A stretch of 64,000 nucleotides of DNA from Marsupella aquatica (lineage: Eukaryota > Marchantiophyta). Shown one piece after another: positions 47,324 to 55,955 of this stretch. Position 1 is the stretch's first letter, and each line of letters opens with the position of its first letter. The stretch lies in NCBI GenBank assembly GCA_973895155.1, contig OZ316896.1:22816001-22880000 (forward strand), written 5' to 3'. The position numbers were made by a program, and so were the translations under genes. Below the pieces are notes generated by a model. That model was not told where the DNA came from and searched no databases. It worked only from the letters and a program-made list of their open reading frames with translations.

Positions 47324-50300
47324 CTTCCCCCCGATCGACCATATCCAAAGAAGACAACAGCGGCAGCATTTGTAAACCCAGCAGTTGCACAAAACGCCGA
47401 AAAGCTTCACCCGACAGAGGTTTGGTGAGACCATTAGCCGGCATGATTGTTGTGGACAAGTATTGGAGTTTCACAATACCCTGTCGAACTTGATCACGAA
47501 CAAAATGCCATTGAATGTCAATGTGCTTGGTCTTTGCATGGTGCTCCGGATTAATAGTCAATGCCAAGGCAGGTTTGTTGTCACCATGAATGACCATAGT
47601 CTGCACATCAGGTGTAAGAACTTGAAGCTCGTGAAGTAGACACCGTAACCACACTGCCTCCTTACAGGCAATCGAATAGGCAACATATTCTGCCTCAGTA
47701 GAACTAGTGGCAATTAGAGGCTACTTGCGAGATTTCCAGCTGATAGCACCGCCTGCTAGCTTAAAAAGATAACCAGATGTCGATTTGCGATCCGTGGAGT
47801 TGCTGGCATAGGAAGCGTTAGAGTAACCTTGAAAATTGAGAGAATGTACTTCAAGCCCCAAGGAGGGTGCATTCTGATAGCGAAGTCCAAGATTGAGTGT
47901 ATGATTGACATAAGCCATGACAGTACGAATGCAGCTATGATGCTCGGGTGCAGGATTATGAGCAAACTGGCCCAGACGAGCACAACGCTCAGCAATGTCT
48001 GGACGCATCCAGACAGACAGATACATCAAAGATCCTACCATAGATTGATAGTGATGACATTGATCAGGAGTTGCCTGCATAGGACTTGGTTGAAGATCAT
48101 CAAGACCCATTGAAGGAGCAGACATTGGTGCTGCATTTTCCATGTGAAAGCGACGAACAATCTTTGAGCATAAACATTTTGTGCCAAATAGAGAACACCA
48201 GCAGCACGATCGCGATGTATAGTGAGACCCAGGTACTCAGTGAGTTCTCCCATATCCCGAACCTCATATTTGGATAACAGTATTGCCTTCATTCGAGCAA
48301 TACCTTGCTTAGTAGGAGAAATGCAGATGATGTCGTCGACCCAGAGGACTATTATATCCCCATTCTGATGTCATAACACGCAAGGATCAGATGGAAGAGG
48401 AAAGAAACCATGGCGAGCCAGGAACTTAGTAATCTCAATGTACCACAGGCGCGGTGACTGCCGCAAACCATACAGTGCCTTAAGAAGAAGCCATATCAAG
48501 AGAGCCCCATGTCGATCATAGGTCTCGTACCCGGGAGGTGGTCGGATATAGATGGGTGGTTGACCTGCCATAAGAGCGTAAAGGAAAGCAGTGACCACAT
48601 CAAAGCAATGAGCCTCAAGGTTTCCAAAGGCCAGCAGCGCCATGAGCAAGCGAAAAGTCTCAGGACGAACTACTGAAGCAAACGTATCATGAAAATCTTC
48701 TCCCGGACGCTGTTTATCGCCCCGGGCCACAAAACGAGCTTTGTGAATTCCCGAACATTTGCGAGAATACACCCATTTTAATGGCAGTAAACGTGCGCCT
48801 GGAGGAAGAGTAGTGAGCTTAGCTACTTGTAATTTTTGTAATTGAGTGATCTCAGTGAACTCAGCAACACGCCATTTGTCAGCATCTGGTCGAGAGAGCG
48901 CCTCTCGATGTGTTTTCGGGACATCATCATCAGATGAAGAAAAAAGCGCAGCCGAATAGGAATATACCAGAGAAGAAGGAAGATGAGCGAGCATGGTATA
49001 AGCATTCATCGTATTATTGTACCGAGCAGGAGGAACTCCTTTAGTGGTCCGAGCAGAGCGACAAAGCTCTAAAGGCATTAATGCAAGAGCGGCTTCAAAA
49101 TCATGCTGAAAATCATCACTCGGTGGATTCCCAAGTGGTGGTGCCATGGTGACAAGTGCCGGTGGAGTTAGAATCAATGGATCGATATTGGAATGATCAA
49201 TAGATGAAATGGCAGCATCCAAACTAGTTGTGATTGCAGACGTTGATGGTGTCGGGGGACCATTACACAGTGGAGAACAGGTACCACTCACAGCAGGCGC
49301 CAAATCTGGAACAACCGGAGCCGGAAGAGACAATTACAGCGGAAGAAGTAGCCGGGGTGGATCAAAAGATACTGGAACATTATCCAGTGAATCCAAAGTA
49401 GAAGCAATTGATGAGGAATCTTCAAAGAGGAGTGGACTGTTCCGTGGTGAGACAACCATGATTCGAGGAGTTTCAACAAAAGTAACATAGGCTGAAATAA
49501 TGATTGAATTTTGGTGCGGCAACCAGATGCGATAATTAAGACCGTCATCATATCCAACCAAATAGCCTTGTTGTGCACGCGGCTGAAATTTCTCACCACG
49601 AGGTCGTGTTTCAGGTGGTATGTGAACATACGCTGTGGCACCAAAAGTTTTAAAATGAGCAAGATTAGTGATCTCAGGAAGATCCTATGTCTTCCGTAAG
49701 CAAGATATGGGAGCTGCAAGATCAGTGTGAGCCGTCGTAGGAAGACGATTGGTGAGATAGACCGCTGTTCTAATTGCCTCAGGCCAAAGCAGAGTCGGTA
49801 ATTTTGAATCCAGTAGCATATATAGCTCGAGCCTTCTCCGTGATAATGCTATTTGAGCGCTCTGCAATACCATTTTGCGTATGATGGTAAGGAGCTGAAT
49901 GTATCATGCGACACCCCTTCTCTGCAAGGAAAGTACGAAACAGTGTGCTGCCAAATTCGGTACCATTATCACAGAAAACTTCCAAAATAGTGGATGAGTA
50001 CTGATTCGCAATAGCAGCAAAGAATTGTTGAAGAACCACTACTGCTTCACCCTTGTTATGTAGACACGAGACCCATCGATAACGAGTATGATCATCAGTG
50101 ATCAAAAGAAAATACTTCATGTTACCCAAACCGAGAGACGACATTGGTCCACAAAGATCAAGATGTATTCTCTGAAAAGGTTTGGAAGCACGAGTATGTT
50201 GTTCTCGACAAATGATAGCAGATTTGGCCAAAGCACAGGGTTCCCATGGCACAAATGGAGCAGAGTCAGTAAGATGAATCCCTTGGCTCTGAATGAAATG

Positions 50301-51711
50301 TTTCACACCATCAATGTGTAGGTGTGCCAGGCGCCTATGGAGAGTATTAAGATTGAAGGTTTGAAGAGAGAGAGTACTGTTGAGAAGATCTGCAGCAAGA
50401 GCTGACTGAACACGGAAAACCTTAAGACCATCCACTTTGGTAACACAAGCAAACTCTTGACCGCTAGGGAGAAGGACAAATTTAGAGTGCCGGCCTTGCC
50501 AGTACACACCCCGCTGTTCAAGAAGATGTTCAGAGATAGTGTTAAGAACACTTGTAGGCATATAGCGTACATTATTTAAGCGTATTGGCCTAAATGTCTG
50601 ATCAGTACACTGAACATGTAGATCAATATTGCCATATCTAGGAGATATGATGGACCCCGCCCCGGTGTTGATGGAGATAGGATCGACGATGTATTGTTGT
50701 ATTAGCTTTTGATTATTGCATAAATGATGATTGGCTCCGGAGTCAGCGATCCAAGTATCTTGATCAATTAAAAATGCTGCTGCAAAATGAGCTTGATGCG
50801 CAAACTGAACAAAATTAAACACATCCAGCGACACTGATTCGGTTGGAGTGGGAATTGAGGCAGTCGTCTGAACATTGTTGACACCTCGTAGCCTCTCCTG
50901 TATTCTCTGCATTGTAATAGTATTTGGTTGCCATCCAGGTCTACGTAGATGGACATGTTTGTAGTAGCACATCTCTTCCCGATGTCGAGGCAGCCGACAA
51001 TATGGACAGATTTCCTTGCGTGGTGCAGCATTAGGAAGAACAGCGCGAGTAAACGCAGGAGTTGCCACAGCCACTTGAAGTGTAGGTGGCTCGCGCTCAG
51101 TTTTACGATGCCATTCATCCTTTGCTTCAAAGATAAGAGAATCTAACGAAGGTGCATTGGTAGGATCACGATGCATTAACTCCCGCTTAGAAAAAGCCCA
51201 TTGATCGAAGTGTCCATCCATAATACGAATGAACTACATGATTTGAACTGTAGGATCAATCGTGATCCCAGCCGCGGTGCAATGATCAATAGCTTCTCGG
51301 TAAGCAATGTCGAACACTTCCATCTTTTCCCCACGATAATGAAGTTTCACAAAATGAACCCAATTATCATGTTTCTGTAACAAACCTTGCGGTTGATAGG
51401 TCTTCTTCAAATGATCCTAACATTCTTTAGGCGTAGAGATGGTGGCCAAAGAAGTCTAGATATGGGGCTTACAAGTGGAGAGAATGAGCATGCGTGCATG
51501 AGCACCCTGCGCTGTGTAGGTCTCAAGCCGCGCCTGAAAATGGTAGTCACGTTCATCGACATCTTGTAACGGAGGAATGGAATCTTGTAACTTTCCAAAC
51601 ACTACCAGCGGCCAAGCTCGCAGAGACCAGCATTTGCCAAGCTTCGTAGTTGGCATTGCCATCAAGTTTTGGGACAAAATGAATAGTATGATCGCGATAA
51701 GAGAGTGACAT
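47319..51711 (-). pseudogene. Copia gag-pol reading frame, multiply interrupted
   Basis: It probably starts at ATG 51711 (MSLSYRDHTIHF). The zinc knuckle CPYCRLPRHREEMC fits CX2CX4HX4C. Protease carries DSGANHH and the GAG-pre-integrase segment LHRRLAHLHIDG. Integrase has HLDLCGP, CDNGTEFG and NGIAERSN supplying the D, D, E set. Reverse transcriptase has KARFVARG, FDVVTAFLYA and LWVDDIIC (the YVDD-type box with Trp for Tyr). RNase H has GYSNASYASN, the SSTEAEY region and HIDIQWHFVRD. In-frame stops lie at about 51456, 51417, 51234, 48371 and 47721, and frame changes occur near 49800 and in 48.0-48.2 kb. No intact polyprotein can be made. Confidence 0.9.
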
Positions 51712-51809
51712 GATTCCAGATAATTGAAAAAACAGATAAGAATTCTAGCCCGAAAGAACGCAAGTTTGCACTAAAACGAAGATGTTCAAGAAGAATCAAA
51801 GAAATTCTA

Positions 51810-51820
51810 GGCCCATAACC
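51810..51820 (-). promoter_or_regulatory. Copia primer-binding site for an initiator-Met half-tRNA
   Basis: Immediately inside the 5' LTR the minus strand reads GGTTATGGGCC. This is the exact complement of GGCCCAUAACC, the anticodon arm of initiator-Met tRNA, rather than of its CCA end. Drosophila copia is known to use such a half-tRNA primer. Confidence 0.85.
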
Positions 51821-52229
51821 TGTGATTCTACAGAACAAACAACAAAGGATGTGCAAGAACAAAAATGGTGCGCATGACAAGAGCTAGGAAAAGCAGGAAT
51901 TCTATAATTCTGTATTCTGCAGATGAACTGCACAACTCCACGAAGGGGAAAGATAAAGGCCACGAACAGCCCTGCGACCAGGAGACACACAGCTAGGGCG
52001 CGGCAGAGATTCAAACCAAACAAGGCACGTTGCCCTTGCTTCTCATTGTGGCAAGTGGCAAGTTGCACTTGGTGGAGTGCAAAAGAAAAGCTAAAAGTGA
52101 AAACGTAAGTAGGGCTAAAATCTGATGTAAGAGTAAAACATATCTCCCTAGATAGAAAGAGATCGACGATCAGGGATCAGACTAAAGAACTGGTCGAGCA
52201 GAGAAGAGAACAGGGCATTCCCTGTCACA
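51821..52229 (-). repeat. Copia 5' LTR
   Basis: 409 bp, the left-right partner of 46915-47323. It should hold the element's promoter; no clear TATA box was identified. Confidence 0.93.
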
Positions 52230-52405
52230 AAATTGAAACAACGCTCATCAACTATGCTCACAGAACTAATATCTTCTCCTTCTAAGGGGCGGCATTGAAT
52301 GGCGAGACCCAAAAATTAGGCAGCAACAAATGAGTTTTTGAGGAAAGCTCATCCAGATTCTAATTCGATGTGACTTATAATATTCGAACCGATCATGTAG
52401 TTGAG
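52230..52405. repeat. Block R, third copy, resuming after copia
   Basis: This matches 26325-26513 and 33150-33317 up to 'gatcatgtagttgag'. At about 52405 homology ends abruptly and new sequence starts, which I take as the left edge of the next inserted element. Confidence 0.8.
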
Positions 52406-52673
52406 AACACGATTTCGGACCGACCGAGAAGTGTGTCGGAGTTCTCGTTTAGCCCGATCCCCTTTTTTTTCTAAGGCAATGCAATGACCGATAAAACTAG
52501 CAAAAACTCTCCGAAACGCCACTTTCCTCCATTGCATCGTCGTGGGAATGCAGGGAGCGATACGTGCATCGGGTTTTACATTCCGTCAGTGAAAAAGTCC
52601 GAAGTGCAAGTAACTTGGTCCGAACCGCGTAATCCAGGAACGACCACGCACTAACCCAGGTAAAGGGGAAACT

Positions 52674-52726
52674 TAACCATGGTTAAGGGGAAATTAACCA
52701 TGGTTTAGAGCGTCTCCTATATAAAG
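52674..52726 (+). promoter_or_regulatory. TATA promoter with twin TTAACCATGGTTAA palindromes
   Basis: TTAACCATGGTTAA at 52674-52687 and TTAACCATGGTTTA at 52694-52707 are 20 bp apart, two helical turns. TATATAAAG follows at 52718-52726. The palindromes would suit a dimeric DNA-binding protein. Transcription would start near 52750 and run rightward into the genes at 53.3 kb and beyond. Confidence 0.6.
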
Positions 52727-52853
52727 AGGAGCGGGCTGCCCATAAAACGTTTGCTTTCGCTAGAGCAAATATCTCCTGACTGAGAGCGAATACCAAACTC
52801 CCATAGAGTCTTACATTCCTCCCAAGCGATTCGACTCTTTCTACCGAAAACCT

Positions 52854-53183
52854 GATAAATTTATTGAAACAGCCATTCCTGTTCAAGTTCTCCATGTAAG
52901 ACTGACTAGTCATTTAGTGTAAAATGTCCCGATCCGAGCGGACTGCGATAAATTTATCGCATTCTGCATTCCTCTGTTGCAATCATTTGATCCAGTGTTT
53001 AGAGAGGTGTTGCCTTCATTCCGATAAATTTATCGGAGTCTTCATTCCTTTCATGGAAAGAGGAGTAATTGAGAATCCGATAAATTTATCAGAGTTGTCA
53101 TTTTTGTGAAAGATTGAATTCAGGGCTTAGGTGTCTGAGGAAGTCATATTTTCAATTCAAATGCGGAGTGCGATAAACTTATC
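52854..53183 (+). repeat. Palindrome cluster P1 (five copies)
   Basis: GATAAATTTATC or close variants occur at 52854 (last base T), 52947, 53023, 53079 and 53172 (GATAAACTTATC). Most are followed by text like 'gnattctgcattcct'. The cluster lies between the promoter and the first ORF, probably in a 5' UTR or intron. Confidence 0.85.
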
Positions 53184-53318
53184 GCATCCTCCTGTGAGAA
53201 TCATTTTCCTTTGTTTTGTTTGGAGACTCATCTTCATCTCTGATGTCGCAGTGTTGCCGGGTTTAGGAGGCACAACGGAAGGTCGATTGCACTCCGTGGA
53301 CAACAGGTATTGTGACAA

Positions 53319-53648
53319 ATGGCTGTCTTCCTTGAAAATCGTGTCAAACGTGCACGCCGGTTGTACAAGAAACTCGTGCGACTCAAAGTTCTCCCCATTG
53401 GTATAAGAGCATTGTGGATGGGTGGTACTGATCCTGGAGACAGGCAGAATCCTCTTCGCATTGAATTCTGCGGAATGAATGATGCAAGAGTTCCAATTCG
53501 TTCGAGGTTGATGTTAACGGCGTGTTTATATTCTTTGGAGTTTTCTTGTAACTATTGTTGTCGTCGTCTTGACAACAAGTACCACAAACAGGCTCACTTC
53601 TGTTGTAAGATTTGGAACGAAGACCCTTGGGTGAACCTTTCACGATGA
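53319..53648 (+). CDS. Unrecognised 109-aa ORF
   Basis: ATG 53319 opens MAVFLENRVKRARRLYKKL, a basic N-terminus, followed by a cysteine-rich C-terminal half (CNYCCRRLDN, HFCCKIWNEDPW). No family is recognised. It could be an exon of a longer spliced gene under the promoter at 52.7 kb. An argument for coding is only its length and position; confidence is low. Confidence 0.3.
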   Translation: MAVFLENRVKRARRLYKKLVRLKVLPIGIRALWMGGTDPGDRQNPLRIEFCGMNDARVPIRSRLMLTACLYSLEFSCNYCCRRLDNKYHKQAHFCCKIWNEDPWVNLSR

Positions 53649-54414
53649 GTGTTTCGACCTTTTCATTGAGGCGCGTCTTGTAAGGACATATTTAAATAAA
53701 CAAGTCCTACCCTTGCGTAGCGAATATAATACGTCACGAGTCCTAATCGTTAAACTGTCGTGCAGGGTTGGTACTATGGATGTGTTCGGTTACACCTGGT
53801 GATTGAAGGTATTTTTATTGGTGGTTTTGGTAGCTTTGCTTCATGGCTGCATCGGAGAATCTAATTGTTGCAAAGATGGGATCCGTTTTAGCCCACGAGC
53901 GTAGGAAATATATTCAAGGAAAAGTGCCCGGTGTGGAATGCGGAAGTTTGTTGAATGGACTTCCCGATCAACTCGTTGAATCTCACATTTGGCCCCTCCT
54001 AGCCTTGTCTTGCACACAAGATGAACACCTTGGCCTTGACCTAAAACTTCTACCAGAAGAACGACTGACTCGAATGAGAACAATCATTTGTCTTGGAGCC
54101 ACCTCAAAGAAATGGAACCTGTTGTTGGTACACGATTTTGGGCGCTATTGAAATATGCAGTCCGTGAGATCAATGACATAAACAAAATGCTCGCAAGCAT
54201 TCCTAATGCCGACCTTCTCTCAAACATACATATTGCTAGGGTCTTCCGAGAGGAAACTCATTTCCTCCCTCCCATAGATATGCTTGGGTGCTTTTCGTAT
54301 GAGCAATTAGATCAGTTTCGTAGAGTTTGGATAAATCATGGAAAAAGCGGGAAGCGGACAATTCTTGCATGGCATGGATGAGTCTGAGTGGATGAGGCAT
54401 TGCTGCAAACATCC

Positions 54415-54426
54415 GATAAATTTATC
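54415..54426 (+). repeat. Palindrome GATAAATTTATC in an intron
   Basis: A perfect copy flanked by C and G and followed by 'gcactcctcattcctc', in the same orientation as the others. It lies between the two parts of the F-box-like gene. Confidence 0.85.
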
Positions 54427-55066
54427 GCACTCCTCATTCCTCTAGTCAATTTTGGGTGCTCTAAGGTTTGCTCGAGAAGAGCTTGTAAAGAAACACTTTG
54501 AATGTAATTGACTCTGCCTCCCCTGACTTCGGGTTGTGTGGTCCAAAGTGTATTTGTTTGCGCCTCTTTGGACGATTAGCTGACAAGTGCATTGGCTTCA
54601 CAGCCCGTTATACAAGGTACTGTAAAGTTGGATGAAACTTGTAGAATTGTAATTAGTATGTTCTCCAAAATTTATTCCTGATTTCTATTCGATGATCAGG
54701 CCATGCTCGAGCGACGCATTTTTGTACCCTACTTGGATCCTCCAGAATGGGGGAATGGAGCCATGCTGGACCAACTAAGGAGGCTGGATGAGTCACTAAT
54801 TTTAAAGATATGCAGGCTGGTAGTAAAACCATTTTACCATAACGCATTTCACTTCTACGTAGATCAGGTAGGGGGAGAAATTTATATTCGGTGGGATAGA
54901 TATGTTGGATTTTCTAGAAGAGTTATCCTACTCTTTCTGAAAACCGGTGCAGTAAGACGTTTTATACTCCACTGCTGTCATGTTGTGAAGGGCAATCCTG
55001 CTTATGAGCCAGAATTCTATGCCGACAACAGACGTAGAGCATTTGATGAGATTCAGGATGTGATTG

Positions 55067-55363
55067 CTCGGGGGTTTCACTTCCACAAAAATGGCATATC
55101 ACGTGCGACGAAGGATAGGGTCATTTTATTGGTTGTAAGGGAAGACTTAAGAATTTTTGTAGAAGAACAATAGGGTCTTTTAAATTCAATTTTGAAACTT
55201 ATAAGAACATTAGGGCCTTTTTAATCCAATTTTTGGAATATTCTAAGAATATTCCAACTTTATAGGGGTTAAAAAATAATATTTTTTTCTTACATTTTAG
55301 GGGGTCCAAGGCCTAAAAACGTCGCAGGTGATGGGGAGGTCCCCATGTAGTGAGACCCCCGAG
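55067..55363 (-). mobile_element. MITE copy 1, 297 bp, 8-bp target duplication
   Basis: Ends are CTCGGGGGTTTCACT and AGTGAGACCCCCGAG, a 15-bp terminal inverted repeat with one mismatch. The flanks are TGTGATTG on both sides (55059-55066 and 55364-55371). The element interrupts an open frame, and reading runs 36 codons into it before stopping. An 8-bp duplication fits hAT-like or similar cut-and-paste transposons. It is in the opposite orientation to copy 2. Confidence 0.92.
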
Positions 55364-55715
55364 TGTGATTGACGAGCTGGACAATCCTCTTGCCACCGAG
55401 TTTTTTATTGACACTGGTGGGAAACTATATTCATACAAGATTCGTCAACTCCCCCCAGCCGGTCTGTGCGCTCTTTAACTTGATCTATGTAAGTTGCCTG
55501 TGGACGAACGTCCTTGCCAATGGTGAGATCTGTCCATGCTGCACAAATGCTTGTTGTGACATTCCGTCACGCCGGTATTCAGTAGCAGTAGTGAATCCTG
55601 AGACTGGTGAAGTTGATTTCCATTGGCTGTGGGCTTATGATCATCGCGTCACTCATATTCCCCAATGGCCCAAGAAGCGGATTGAACGCTTTGCTCTGGC
55701 GAGGTTCAACTATGA

Positions 55716-55765
55716 TTAGGGTTTAGGTTTAGGGGTTAAGGTTTTGGATTTAGGGTTCCGAAGCT
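55716..55765 (+). repeat. Telomere-like GGGTTTAGG patch
   Basis: 'attagggtttaggtttaggggttaagg' lies directly after the F-box-like gene stop. It is a short degenerate TTTAGGG run and may be chance or a repair scar. Confidence 0.45.
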
Positions 55766-55817
55766 GATTCTTCGACCTGTACACTCGGCCGTCAATTTAA
55801 AGAAGGCTCACTTTTGC

Positions 55818-55916
55818 AATAATTTTATCGGTCATTTGCATTGCGGATCTCTTTGTCCTTGTGTGATGAGATGTCGTGTCCACATGTGCTGTGAGATTGG
55901 CGGCGATAATTTTATC
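55818..55916 (+). repeat. Palindrome pair upstream of the methyltransferase gene
   Basis: AATAATTTTATC at 55818 and GATAATTTTATC at 55905 are each followed by 'cgg/cgctctttgcattg'. A splice acceptor (tttgcag, 55941-55947) follows, so they probably lie in a 5' UTR intron. Confidence 0.75.
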
Positions 55917-55955
55917 GCTCTTTGCATTGGAATTTGTTTATTTGCAGACTTTGCC

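Larger units (their letters stand above)
46915..52229 (-). mobile_element. Ty1/copia LTR retrotransposon, full length but inactivated
   Basis: The element is 5,315 bp on the minus strand with two 409-bp LTRs, TG...CA ends and a 5-bp target duplication AAATC/AAATT (one change). The paralogous R copies at 26.3 and 33.1 kb provide the empty site. The domain order GAG, protease, integrase, reverse transcriptase, RNase H is the copia order. The polypurine tract GGGGGGAAG precedes the 3' LTR. The primer-binding site GGTTATGGGCC follows the 5' LTR immediately and matches the anticodon region of initiator-Met tRNA. LTRs differ at roughly a dozen sites, mostly C/T or G/A, so the insertion is not brand new. 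Confidence 0.93.
53843..55719 (+). pseudogene. F-box-like gene broken by frameshift and MITE insertion
   Basis: ATG 53843 opens MAASENLIVAKMGSV. A short F-box-like stretch follows (LLNGLPDQLVESHIWPLL, then CLGATSKKWNLL, about aa 37-94). The frame shifts near 54125 and continues as FWALLKYAVREINDINKML to 54381. A palindrome-bearing intron appears to follow. A second part (54703-55066) starting MLERRIFVPYLDPPEW is split by a 297-bp MITE and resumes in frame as DELDNPLATEFFIDTGGKLY, with another frame change near 55465, ending ARFNYD at 55719. The C-terminal part is not recognised. F-box identity is tentative; whether both parts are one gene is inferred from order and strand. Confidence 0.45.
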
